DNA from: Alphaproteobacteria bacterium | GTDB taxonomy: Bacteria > Pseudomonadota > Alphaproteobacteria > Rs-D84 | DNA length: 32,384 nucleotides | Direction: 5' to 3' | Assembly: GCA_017960855.1 (NCBI GenBank) | Contig: JAGCYJ010000014.1 | Location: 1 to 32,384 of the forward strand | Shown here: in pieces, positions 24,401-31,866 of the stretch | How the letters are laid out: each line of letters opens with the position of its first letter | Numbering within the stretch: the stretch's first letter is position 1 | The notes under the pieces: generated by a model | Databases searched by the model: none | The model's input: the letters and a program-made list of their open reading frames with translations, nothing else | What the model was told of the DNA's origin: nothing | Position numbers and translations under genes: made by a program

Positions 24401-25576
24401 TTATAAGTCCTGCCACCTACAAATACCGTTTTCACACATGTTGCCCATGCCACTATTCCTACAATCTTGGTTACTGCTACATGTGCCGATAAGTACGGGC
24501 GTTACAGGGGCAAACTTCCACCCAACAAAGGTCTTACCTGGCTTGGTTGCTGCCTTGACAGGTGTTGTAATATCGCCGTCGTATGTAACACTGGTTGCAT
24601 ACGGATTATCTTCGCCATCAACATCCGACCAGTTAATTGTAATTGTATTCGCCGCACAGACGGCACCAGAGGATGGCACGGACATTAACAATGCCGTTTG
24701 TCCCAACACGGTAGCAGGATTATCGCTACCGTTCCAAAACCTTGCTAAATACCCGCCACATTCCGACTCACATGTAGTCATACAATCACCGCCATCTTCC
24801 CATTGACCATCAACAAACACCCATGGGGCCGTGAACGATTGGGTTGAACCACCGTTTGGTGTATAACTTTCCAAACGACACCAGCAATTTCTTGCCTGCA
24901 GACTGCCTGTCTCGTCTGTTACATTATTAGCTGTTTCTACATCTTCTGGTGTATTTGCATAGGCTACTTGCCGGTTATAATCGCCCATTGTACTACAACG
25001 CGCATGCCCCCTGATTACTCCCTTGTTTCCAAAATCTACAAGAAACGCATAATCATCGGTCAATCCATACGATTCCGGCGAGATAATATTCCACTGCATA
25101 TCACGCCAGTCATCATGGTCTTTAAAAATGTAATCACTTGCAACACTATTCCCGATTATCGTTAATAAATCTGGTACACCGGATTCGGTATGATAACCAT
25201 CTTCACAGGCCGTTGCACCACAAGTATCTGCACCGTTGCCGTAATAGTCATTGCCGGAAACCGCCGTTGCATGTGCAATCGCCGACACCGCACAGGCCTT
25301 ATAACAATTTGTGTCCGCACTGGAACCAACCGCAGAATTTGGATAACCAGATGGGCAAGAATGCTGACCCGACGAGTCACAATAACTATTCGCTGGGCAA
25401 TCGTCGTATTCCGCAATTGCATCTACATAATCTTCATACACACCCATATTGTCATATGTTGCCGCGTTGTCATATGTTTTGTTTTCCAGCATATACCCAT
25501 CGTTTGGGAAGTTTTCTGCGAACGCAGGACACGCAACCCATATTGCCAATAAACTTACTGGTATGATTTTTTTCAT
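24401..25576 (-). CDS. Secreted cysteine-rich protein (paralogue A of tandem pair)
   Basis: This encodes 391 residues with AAGGAAA before the ATG. The signal peptide is cleaved near A-F-A before E-N-F. Residues about 22-55 share the block F-P-N-D-G-Y-M-L-E-N-K-T-Y-D-N-A-A with the neighbouring upstream gene. Then come D-C-P-A-N-S-Y-C-D-S-S-G and S-C-P-S-G-Y, the same cysteine module as at 20.2 kb. A middle region has H-A-R-C-S-T-M and C-W-C-R-L. Near 325-360, T-I-T-I-N-W leading to D-I-T-T-P-V-K and K-P-G-K-T-F-V-G-W-K-F resembles a Listeria-Bacteroides repeat. It ends in a four-cysteine knot-like tail (G-T-C to G-I-C-R-W). It probably shares a transcript with the next gene, 18 bases upstream. 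Surface role inferred. Confidence 0.82.
   Translation of the reverse strand: MKKIIPVSLLAIWVACPAFAENFPNDGYMLENKTYDNAATYDNMGVYEDYVDAIAEYDDCPANSYCDSSGQHSCPSGYPNSAVGSSADTNCYKACAVSAIAHATAVSGNDYYGNGADTCGATACEDGYHTESGVPDLLTIIGNSVASDYIFKDHDDWRDMQWNIISPESYGLTDDYAFLVDFGNKGVIRGHARCSTMGDYNRQVAYANTPEDVETANNVTDETGSLQARNCWCRLESYTPNGGSTQSFTAPWVFVDGQWEDGGDCMTTCESECGGYLARFWNGSDNPATVLGQTALLMSVPSSGAVCAANTITINWSDVDGEDNPYATSVTYDGDITTPVKAATKPGKTFVGWKFAPVTPVLIGTCSSNQDCRNSGMGNMCENGICRWQDL
25413..25525. repeat. Copy 1 of a 113-base block shared by the tandem paralogues
   Basis: This block aligns without gaps to 26007-26119 and encodes the shared mature N-terminus. Both copies contain TATGTTTTGTTTTCCA; most differences elsewhere look synonymous or fall in the D/Y-rich end. 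Confidence 0.75.
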
Positions 25577-25594
25577 GTTATTTCCTTTTTATAA

Positions 25595-26170
25595 TTAGTC
25601 CGCCGCCGTCACAGTGTCATCATATATTGACCAACTGGTTTCACTATTGCCGACCTTTAATTGCAATTCCGTACCAACATTCATCGGAACACTCATCGTT
25701 GTCATATTCGCGTAAAATACACCATCATCAAACTGGAATCCCAATGATTGTGTTGTTCGTGGTGATGCGCGCAGATAAACAACATTTTCGCCCACGTGCA
25801 AAACATGACCACATTGTGCCGATTCCCACATGCCCGCCGGCGCAAACAGACCCGAATCACATGCCGTTATACCACCGTCCGATTCGTCACTGTACACATA
25901 TTCGCCACCCGGACAATAACTGTTTTCTGGACAGGTCGCACATTCTTCTGAACCATGAGGCAGATACTCGCCACGCGCACAAGTGAATTCAGAATCAACA
26001 TACTGTGCAATCGCATCAACCGATCCGCTGTATATCCCCATATTGCCGTATATCGCCGCATTGTCGTATGTTTTGTTTTCCAACATATATCCATCATTTG
26101 GGAACCCTTCGGCAAACGCCGAACCCACGACAATCAATGTTGCCATGCTGATTAACACGACTTTTTGCAT
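25595..26170 (-). CDS. Secreted cysteine-rich protein (paralogue B of tandem pair)
   Basis: This encodes 191 residues with GGGGGAA before the ATG. The signal peptide (V-V-L-I-S-M-A-T-L-I-V-V-G) is cleaved near A-F-A before E-G-F. The next ~35 residues are nearly the same as in the downstream gene (F-P-N-D-G-Y-M-L-E-N-K-T-Y-D-N-A-A). A cysteine module follows: C-A-T-C-P-E-N-S-Y-C-P-G-G, with later C-D-S-G-L-F-A-P-A-G and S-A-Q-C. The final ~70 residues have no cysteine and look strand-rich (V-Y-L-R-A-S-P, L-Q-L-K-V-G-N), perhaps a small beta domain. The C-terminus ends at V-T-A-A-D. It is the first gene of a two-gene unit with its own extended -10 promoter. Function unknown. Confidence 0.8.
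   Translation of the reverse strand: MQKVVLISMATLIVVGSAFAEGFPNDGYMLENKTYDNAAIYGNMGIYSGSVDAIAQYVDSEFTCARGEYLPHGSEECATCPENSYCPGGEYVYSDESDGGITACDSGLFAPAGMWESAQCGHVLHVGENVVYLRASPRTTQSLGFQFDDGVFYANMTTMSVPMNVGTELQLKVGNSETSWSIYDDTVTAAD
26007..26119. repeat. Copy 2 of a 113-base block shared by the tandem paralogues
   Basis: This is the partner of 25413-25525, in the same orientation and about 594 bases apart. It points to a local duplication of the first part of the gene followed by divergence or domain swap downstream. Confidence 0.75.
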
Positions 26171-26196
26171 AAAGTTCCCCCACTAATATCGTGTAT

Positions 26197-26205
26197 ATTA
26201 TATCA
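26197..26205 (-). promoter_or_regulatory. Extended -10 promoter of the paralogue pair
   Basis: TGA-TATAAT reads on the minus strand, with TATAAT at 26197-26202. No good -35 is visible (only a T run at the right distance), consistent with an extended -10 promoter. The leader would be about 20 bases. Confidence 0.6.
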
Positions 26206-26228
26206 TAAAAACGTTGCTAAAAAAAACG

Positions 26229-26254
26229 AAAAACCGCCCGAACGGGCGGTTTTT
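26229..26254 (-). terminator. Rho-independent terminator of the RNase J gene
   Basis: AAAAACCGCCC / GGGCGGTTTTT with loop GAAC abuts the RNase J stop codon. The minus-strand product ends in a T run. The stem is almost identical to those at 12368 and 24357. Confidence 0.87.
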
Positions 26255-28074
26255 CATTTCAATACGAAATGCACACAATACTGTGGCTTTTTGTCCGCAC
26301 CAAGCGATGCACGAACGACTTTGTTTGACGCAACCTGAACCGCGCGATAAAGATTATCTTGACTCTTGCGTTCAGCTTTGGTCAGACCATCAATCGCCTT
26401 GGTTATTTCGATTTGGATTTGACGTTTCATAAATCCGGTTTCATCTGTTTCGAAAATACCGGCACTGGAAACCTCGGGCGTGCCCTTAAGGAAACCGCGT
26501 TTATCAACAGGTAATGTGACAAACACCGCACCACTGGTCGCAATTTTACGACGATTCTTATAAACCTGGTCATCGGCACTGCGTTCGGTTTCGCCCTCCA
26601 TAACAACCATACCGGTGTCAACAGTTTCGCAAACATATGGTTCGTTTCCATCCGACAATGCAATCATTTCGCCGTTATGTACAACCATCATATATTTTGC
26701 ACCACCGCGTTCCATTGCCATTTTACCGTTCAGCATTTCAGTTATATATTCACCATGCATTGGGATTGACACTTGGGGATGAACCATATCATAGAAACGT
26801 TCATATTCTGGACGGCCCGCGTGACCGCTGGCGTGAACGTTGTTCGTATCAAATATAGTATGTGTTTTGATGCCCATACGCGCCAATTTGTTATACAAGA
26901 ACGAAACATCTTGTTCACGTCCCGGAATAATAATAGCACTGAACACAACAGTATCGGTCGGCATCAATTTCATTTCCTTTACATGCCCACGACACAAACG
27001 CGTCAACATAGCAAACTGTTCACCTTGGGAACCAGTCAAGTAAATCGCCTGCTTTTCGGCCGGTAAATCCTTGATTTCATCAAACAAATACAAATCGTCA
27101 TTGCCCAGATAGCCCATATCTATACCCATCTGACGAAACTCTGGCAAACCAACATATGGCACCGGGTTTGGATTACTGCGTTCTTTTATCGCGGCAATAC
27201 GCCCCGACATATGCGCCGCTTCGGCCAACATTTTCATACGCGCGATACTGCGAGAATAGCCAGTCACAATAACACGCCCCGGCGCATTTTTCATAATTTC
27301 CGCCAACGAATCGCGAACTTGTACCTCGGTCGTTTGAACTTCTTGACGATCAGAATCGGTCGAATCGCACGCACAGGCAAGCAATTTCGGATCTGAACCA
27401 ATTTCACGCAAACGCGCAAAGTCGGTCGTATCTTCAATCGGGTTGTCGTCATTAAATGTCCAGTCGCCCGTATGCAAAATCTTACCCGCAGGGGTTTTTA
27501 TAATCAACATCTGCGCTTCGGGTACCGAGTGCGTGACGTGGAAAGTTTCCACTTCAAATGGATCAAGTTTCAATGTCGCGCCATGGTGGTCAAAGATAAT
27601 GATATCTTTGCCATCACGCAATTCCATTTCCATACCCGCAAATGTTTTCTTGATAATTTCGCCTGGGAAACGGGTGCAATAAATTGGCTTCTTGAACTTT
27701 GGCCAAATAAACTTTAATGCACCAATGTGATCTTCGTGTCCATGAGTTATAACAAATGCAACAACATCTTTCTTGTGCTTTTCCAGCCAAGTTGTGTCGC
27801 AATATTGAACATCGCCGGCACCGATTTCTTCTTCCAAGAAACCCATACCACAATCCACGACCAGATATTTGCCCTTGTACTTATAGACATACATATTCTG
27901 GCCAATGTGTTCCAAACCACCCAGCGCAACGAAGTATATTTTTTCATCATTTTCTTCGGATTCGTGCGCAGGTTTATCTGCAATAGTTTTTGCTTTTTTA
28001 ACGCGTTTCGCGGATTCATCCGCGGCGATTTCTTCTGCGATTTCCGCAGGTTTTTGTTTATGTAATCTTACCAT
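26254..28074 (-). CDS. rnj: Ribonuclease J
   Basis: This encodes 606 residues of an RNase J-type metallo-beta-lactamase/beta-CASP ribonuclease, which matures and degrades RNA by endonucleolytic and 5'-3' exonucleolytic cleavage. A Lys/Glu-rich extension (1-44), unusual in length, precedes the catalytic core. The zinc motif is H111-G-H-E-D-H116, with further ligands in H-V-T-H-S-V-P-E and H-T-G-D-W-T. The beta-CASP part shows T-G-Y-S-R-S and T-G-S-Q-G-E, then V-H-A-S-G-H-A-G-R-P and P-M-H-G-E-Y typical of RNase J. The C-terminal ~100 residues fit the family's dimerisation domain. AAAGGATT precedes the ATG. The leader appears to be long, about 165 bases, and holds two dyads. It is a single-gene unit ended by a terminator. 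Confidence 0.95.
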   Translation of the reverse strand: MVRLHKQKPAEIAEEIAADESAKRVKKAKTIADKPAHESEENDEKIYFVALGGLEHIGQNMYVYKYKGKYLVVDCGMGFLEEEIGAGDVQYCDTTWLEKHKKDVVAFVITHGHEDHIGALKFIWPKFKKPIYCTRFPGEIIKKTFAGMEMELRDGKDIIIFDHHGATLKLDPFEVETFHVTHSVPEAQMLIIKTPAGKILHTGDWTFNDDNPIEDTTDFARLREIGSDPKLLACACDSTDSDRQEVQTTEVQVRDSLAEIMKNAPGRVIVTGYSRSIARMKMLAEAAHMSGRIAAIKERSNPNPVPYVGLPEFRQMGIDMGYLGNDDLYLFDEIKDLPAEKQAIYLTGSQGEQFAMLTRLCRGHVKEMKLMPTDTVVFSAIIIPGREQDVSFLYNKLARMGIKTHTIFDTNNVHASGHAGRPEYERFYDMVHPQVSIPMHGEYITEMLNGKMAMERGGAKYMMVVHNGEMIALSDGNEPYVCETVDTGMVVMEGETERSADDQVYKNRRKIATSGAVFVTLPVDKRGFLKGTPEVSSAGIFETDETGFMKRQIQIEITKAIDGLTKAERKSQDNLYRAVQVASNKVVRASLGADKKPQYCVHFVLK

Positions 28075-28126
28075 TTATAATCCTTTATTTATGTTTATAT
28101 TTTCGCCACCGCTGGAATCCATTGCC

Positions 28127-28146
28127 AATAAAGAAATTTCTTTATT
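28127..28146. repeat. Perfect 20-bp palindrome in the RNase J leader
   Basis: AATAAAGAAA is followed directly by its reverse complement TTTCTTTATT. In the leader RNA it would form an 8-bp A/U hairpin with a 4-base loop; in DNA it could be a protein site. Confidence 0.85.
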
Positions 28147-28209
28147 CGTAGTGAATCCGCGGCAGCGCGCCGTTCCCCATTAAATTAAGTCAAATTAAAC
28201 GGGATTTTT

Positions 28210-28232
28210 GTCGGTATTATCATAATACTGAC
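28210..28232. promoter_or_regulatory. Operator-like dyad just downstream of the RNase J promoter
   Basis: GTCGGTATTAT-C-ATAATACTGAC is a 23-bp dyad with one mismatched pair, at about +8 to +30 of the predicted transcript. A centre of one base favours a DNA-binding site over an RNA hairpin. Confidence 0.5.
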
Positions 28233-28246
28233 CTCTCTGTGTGCTA

Positions 28247-28274
28247 ATTATATCAAATTACCCGAAAAAAGCAA
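28247..28274 (-). promoter_or_regulatory. Probable promoter of the RNase J gene
   Basis: Minus-strand TTGCTT (28269-28274) and TATAAT (28247-28252) are 16 bases apart, with TGA before the -10. It implies a leader of about 165 bases. Confidence 0.6.
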
Positions 28275-28304
28275 TAAAAATGTCCGATTTTCCCTATATC
28301 CCTG

Positions 28305-28332
28305 TTGACAAAAGCACGATATGTAATACAGT
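28305..28332 (+). promoter_or_regulatory. Candidate promoter of the two-TM protein gene
   Basis: Consensus TTGACA (28305-28310) is followed after 16 bases by TACAGT (28327-28332). The -35 is strong and the -10 weak; TATAAG at 28332 is a better -10 word but lies too far away. Confidence 0.45.
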
Positions 28333-28357
28333 ATAAGCATAAACAAAAGGATTTATT

Positions 28358-29071
28358 ATGGAACAAGATCCTCCAACCCTTGAAGAAAAAAAACAATACG
28401 CATCTAAATATCACCAGGCACAACACGACAAATTATCCGCTGCTTTTACAAAAAAATTGAACAAGAATTCGTTCAAAAACAACTTGATTAAATATTCAAT
28501 TGCGGGTTTTGTGTTTGGAAATGTAGTTGGATTTATGTTGGGGCACAGCAAAGCCCAAGTCCCCGTTCGTAATTCACAAGGACATGTTGTTGAATACAAA
28601 TTTGATATGCACAAAATGACCAAAGTAATGTACACAACCCTAGCGGCAATAATGTTGCTTTCATTGTTGATGATGGGCGTACATGATATCAAAGACAAAT
28701 GGTGCAACAGCGATTGGGGTGATATATTGGCAGACGATACTTTCAAACGTTCTTTTGACGCCGCATTAAAAGAATTCGAAACCGATCCAAAAATGCTTTC
28801 TCGCGCTATGGATGCACGTGTTTTAATAATGTATAATATGCCCACATCGGATTTAAAAACATTGCACGATTTGGCATTGTCTGGGTTAAAATACGATTCT
28901 GAAACTGGACATTATAAAATTGAGCAATCAGCCATTGATAAAGCAACGAATATTATTTCTACCTTTATCAACAGCCACTCAGAAATCGGCTATAACATCA
29001 TAAGAATAATGCGTGGCGACAAACCATTGGATTATTCTTTTGATACACTACGTGTGGCAAAACAAAGATAA
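28358..29071 (+). CDS. Two-TM membrane protein, unknown function
   Basis: This encodes 237 residues with AAAGGA about seven bases before the ATG. The N-terminal ~40 residues are hydrophilic and Lys/Gln rich without a signal peptide. Two membrane spans lie at about 45-63 (Y-S-I-A-G-F-V-F-G-N-V-V-G-F) and 88-107 (M-Y-T-T-L-A-A-I-M-L-L-S-L-L-M-M-G), separated by a short segment with H-M and V-E-Y. The C-terminal ~125 residues look helical and soluble, with one cysteine near the membrane (K-W-C-N-S-D-W-G-D). By the positive-inside rule both termini are probably cytoplasmic. It stands alone, divergent from rnj and convergent with alaS. No family recognised. Confidence 0.78.
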   Translation: MEQDPPTLEEKKQYASKYHQAQHDKLSAAFTKKLNKNSFKNNLIKYSIAGFVFGNVVGFMLGHSKAQVPVRNSQGHVVEYKFDMHKMTKVMYTTLAAIMLLSLLMMGVHDIKDKWCNSDWGDILADDTFKRSFDAALKEFETDPKMLSRAMDARVLIMYNMPTSDLKTLHDLALSGLKYDSETGHYKIEQSAIDKATNIISTFINSHSEIGYNIIRIMRGDKPLDYSFDTLRVAKQR

Positions 29072-29096
29072 AAAATCCGGCAATCGCCGGATTTTT
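29071..29096 (+). terminator. Rho-independent terminator between the two-TM gene and alaS
   Basis: AAAAATCCGGC-AATC-GCCGGATTTTT starts at the last base of the stop codon. The alaS stop lies ten bases away on the other strand, so it may act both ways. The stem is the same as that after tsf. Confidence 0.88.
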
Positions 29097-29105
29097 ATTT
29101 ATACC

Positions 29106-31184
29106 CTATTCTGCCAAGGTTCCAACAGACATTGTAATACGACGAATACCACTACTGATTGACTTTTCCTTGTTCACCTTGGCACGAATAATTTCGCCAG
29201 TGTGATAAACATGTGTTCCGCCACATAGTTCACAGGAAACATCCCCCGCGGTAATAACCTTTACTTTGTCGCCGTACTTTTCACTGAACAATGCCATTGC
29301 GCCACGTTTCTTGGCCTCGTCCAATGACATTTCTTCGTGTTTAACTGGCATATCGGCGGCAATCCATTTATTCACCAATTCTTCAACTGCGGTTTTTTCC
29401 TCTGATGTCATGGCGCGCCCATAACTAAAATCGAATCGCACAGAATCCGGTGAAACCTTGGACCCACGTTGTTCAACATCATCGTTCAAGACCTGTTGCA
29501 ATGCCGCTTGAAGCAAATGCGTTGCGGTGTGTGCACGTGCGGTTTGCTGGCGTACAGGTTCATTTATTTGTGTCGTGACCGTATCACCAACCGCAATATC
29601 TGCGACCAAGTTTCCTTTGTGTATAACAACACTGTCCACGCGATTCGTTTCCATAACATTCATAACCGGTGCACCGTCGCGCAGAATCGTTCCCATGTCG
29701 CCAACTTGACCACCCTGGGTGCCATAGAAGTTCGTTTTATCCAACGCAATTTCCACTTCGTCACCCGCGACCGCTGATTTCACAAACTCACCATTTTTCA
29801 GAATCGCCAACACGTGCGATTGCAAAGACGAATCGGGCGCATACTTTGACGAATCGTCGGTTGCCGGCAAATCACCCTGTGATTCCCACAGAACACGCGT
29901 TCCCTTGGTATCTGCACGTGAACGTTCCTTTTGTTCCGCCATAGATTTTTCAAAGCCCGCAACATCAACCGTGATATTTTTATCGCGCAAAATCATTTGT
30001 GTTAAATCCAATGGGAAACCATAGGTATCAAATAATTTAAACGCAACTTCGCCCGGCAACACACCATTGTTGATTTTCGGTAATTCCGCATCCAACAATT
30101 TCATACCGTTCTGCAACATATCTGCAAAAGCGTTTTCTTCGTTTTCAATAATCTCAACAACACGTTTTTGTTCGCGTGCCAATTCCGGATAAGCATCACC
30201 CATTTCAGTAATCAATGCTGGATATAATTTTGATAACAGCGCACCACGATGCCCCAACATTTGTCCATGACGCATTGCGCGACGCAAGATTCGGCGTATC
30301 ACATAACCACGATCTGTGTTTGATGGAATAACACCATCAGCAATTGCAAAACCAACCGAACGCAAATGGTCAGTAATCACTTTGAACGAAGTGACATTTT
30401 CCGGTGTTTCACGCACACCCGTCACATCGCTTACTGCGCGTTTCAGCGCGACAAACAAATCGGTGTCATAGTTGTCGGTCTTGCCCTGCAAAATTGCCGC
30501 CATACGTTCCAACCCCGAACCCGTATCAACATTCTTTTTCGGCAGCGGATTCAAGTTTCCATTTGCATCGCGATCAAATTGCATAAATACATCGTTCCAT
30601 ACTTCAACATAGCGACCACCATCTTCATCCGGCGAACCAGGCAAGCCACCCGGTAAATCAGCACCCATATCATAGTGCATTTCGGTACATGGTCCACATG
30701 GTCCTGTATCGCCCGCCGACCACCAATTATCTTTGTCCAAACGAATCGCATCTTTGCCAGTAATCTTTTTCCATATCGCCGTTGCTTCATCATCGGTATA
30801 GTGCGTTGTGACGACAATGCGATTCGGATCCAACTTAAATACCTTGGTCAGCAATTCCCACGACATCGCGATTGCTTCTTCTTTGAAATAATCACCAAAA
30901 GACCAATTTCCCATCATTTCAAAGAAGGTGTGATGACGACCGTCAAAACCAACATCTTCCAAATCATTATGCTTTCCGCCGGCGCGAATACATTTCTGGA
31001 CATCGGCAACACGTGGTGCGAATGCCGGTTCAATTCCTTGCAATATACCCTTCCATGGAACCATACCAGCAACAGTGAATAACAAAGTTGGATCATTCGG
31101 TATCAAAGATGCCGATGGCACAATTTTATGTCCGTGCGATTCAAAGTAATCTAAAAACGCCTTGCGTATCTCGTTATAAGTCAT
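29106..31184 (-). CDS. alaS: Alanyl-tRNA synthetase lacking the C-Ala domain
   Basis: This encodes 692 residues from ATG 31184, which has GGGGAAA in front and matches the family start (E-I-R-K-A-F-L-D-Y-F); an ATG 12 bases upstream is less likely. The class II catalytic core (about 1-250) contains R-A-G-G-K-H-N-D and G-D-T-G-P-C-G-P-C-T-E, then the tRNA-recognition helices (V-I-R-R-I-L-R-R-A-M-R-H-G). The editing domain has H-T-A-T-H and C-E-L-C-G-G-T-H, so mischarged Ser/Gly-tRNA should still be cleared. The protein stops after S-S-G-I-R-R-I-T, where the E. coli enzyme continues about 170 residues into the linker and C-Ala (DHHA1) domain. A terminator lies right behind the stop, so this is not an obvious sequencing truncation. 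Confidence 0.96.
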   Translation of the reverse strand: MTYNEIRKAFLDYFESHGHKIVPSASLIPNDPTLLFTVAGMVPWKGILQGIEPAFAPRVADVQKCIRAGGKHNDLEDVGFDGRHHTFFEMMGNWSFGDYFKEEAIAMSWELLTKVFKLDPNRIVVTTHYTDDEATAIWKKITGKDAIRLDKDNWWSAGDTGPCGPCTEMHYDMGADLPGGLPGSPDEDGGRYVEVWNDVFMQFDRDANGNLNPLPKKNVDTGSGLERMAAILQGKTDNYDTDLFVALKRAVSDVTGVRETPENVTSFKVITDHLRSVGFAIADGVIPSNTDRGYVIRRILRRAMRHGQMLGHRGALLSKLYPALITEMGDAYPELAREQKRVVEIIENEENAFADMLQNGMKLLDAELPKINNGVLPGEVAFKLFDTYGFPLDLTQMILRDKNITVDVAGFEKSMAEQKERSRADTKGTRVLWESQGDLPATDDSSKYAPDSSLQSHVLAILKNGEFVKSAVAGDEVEIALDKTNFYGTQGGQVGDMGTILRDGAPVMNVMETNRVDSVVIHKGNLVADIAVGDTVTTQINEPVRQQTARAHTATHLLQAALQQVLNDDVEQRGSKVSPDSVRFDFSYGRAMTSEEKTAVEELVNKWIAADMPVKHEEMSLDEAKKRGAMALFSEKYGDKVKVITAGDVSCELCGGTHVYHTGEIIRAKVNKEKSISSGIRRITMSVGTLAE

Positions 31185-31211
31185 ATATTTCCCCATTTTT
31201 TTATCTGTCCA

Positions 31212-31240
31212 ATTTTACTCGTAATAAAAGCCACTTGCAA
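31212..31240 (-). promoter_or_regulatory. Promoter of alaS
   Basis: Minus-strand TTGCAA (31235-31240) and TAAAAT (31212-31217) are exactly 17 bases apart. The leader would be about 20 bases. Confidence 0.68.
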
Positions 31241-31253
31241 TCTAAAATTGCAA
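31235..31253. promoter_or_regulatory. Inverted repeat spanning the -35 regions of divergent promoters
   Basis: TTGCAAT-CTAAA-ATTGCAA is a perfect 7-bp dyad. Its left arm is the -35 of alaS and its right arm the -35 of the divergent membrane-protein gene. Confidence 0.65.
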
Positions 31254-31277
31254 CAAGCACATAAAATATGATATAAT
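31248..31277 (+). promoter_or_regulatory. Promoter of the three-TM protein gene
   Basis: TTGCAA (31248-31253) and TATAAT (31272-31277) are 18 bases apart, with TGA before the -10. The ribosome site AAGGGAAA follows near 31286. Confidence 0.7.
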
Positions 31278-31298
31278 GTAGACCTAAGGGAAACCGAC

Positions 31299-31778
31299 AT
31301 GAAAAAGGGATTATTATATGCCGCCGTTGCGTTGGCTGCGATTGTCATCGTGGCTGGTTTCAATATGCAACTGGGCAGTGCGCCCGAAATCAATGTTCCC
31401 GAATCTCTGGCTGGCAGTACGTTATATGTTTGCCCTGCGGCCAATTCGACTTGGAATTCTATTGCTATTTCGTTGCGTCCATTTACACGTTATATTGTTG
31501 GTGCTTTTTTCTTTGTGGTTGTCTTGTTGTTATTTGGTTGGGGATGGCAACTGTATCAAAATTTATTGACCGATAAATTCAAACGCGAATCATTCAAAAA
31601 TATTTGGGGCTTTACGAAATATACTTTTTGGGCTGGAATACTTATGTGGTTATTATTGGCTACACCCAACAGTTTCCGCAGTGTTGAGCGCACCGATGTT
31701 GGTGGCGAATGGGTCTTGTGCGAAAGCACGTCCAAGGGCGCACAACCTGTTCCTGCGGACGTTGTTCATGCACGATAA
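31299..31778 (+). CDS. Three-TM membrane protein, unknown function
   Basis: This encodes 159 residues with AAGGGAAA before the ATG. An N-terminal hydrophobic segment (about 5-21, L-L-Y-A-A-V-A-L-A-A-I-V) may be a signal anchor or an uncleaved signal. Two more spans lie at about 66-87 (I-V-G-A-F-F-F-V-V-V-L-L-L-F-G-W-G-W) and 105-122 (Y-T-F-W-A-G-I-L-M-W-L-L-L). The loop between the first two has one cysteine (Y-V-C-P-A-A-N) and the C-terminal tail another (V-L-C-E-S), perhaps a periplasmic disulphide pair. A basic segment (K-F-K-R-E-S-F-K-N) between spans 2 and 3 should face the cytoplasm. It is divergent from alaS with shared control DNA. No family recognised. Confidence 0.78.
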   Translation: MKKGLLYAAVALAAIVIVAGFNMQLGSAPEINVPESLAGSTLYVCPAANSTWNSIAISLRPFTRYIVGAFFFVVVLLLFGWGWQLYQNLLTDKFKRESFKNIWGFTKYTFWAGILMWLLLATPNSFRSVERTDVGGEWVLCESTSKGAQPVPADVVHAR

Positions 31779-31822
31779 TATTTGTCAATATTTGAAAAAA
31801 ATCATATTTTAAAAATATACTC

Positions 31823-31851
31823 TTGACTTAAATAGCGGATTTCTCTACGAT
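31823..31851 (+). promoter_or_regulatory. Promoter of hup
   Basis: TTGACT (31823-31828) and TACGAT (31846-31851) are 17 bases apart. Transcription from about 31858 gives a leader of roughly 114 bases that contains the large hairpin at 31867-31920. Confidence 0.65.
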
Positions 31852-31866
31852 TCGGGTAAGCAGTAC

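Noticed and set aside
28180-28202. Possible CtrA site (TTAA pairs)
   Set aside because: The spacing between TTAA words is 6 or 11 bases, not the 7 of the CtrA consensus.
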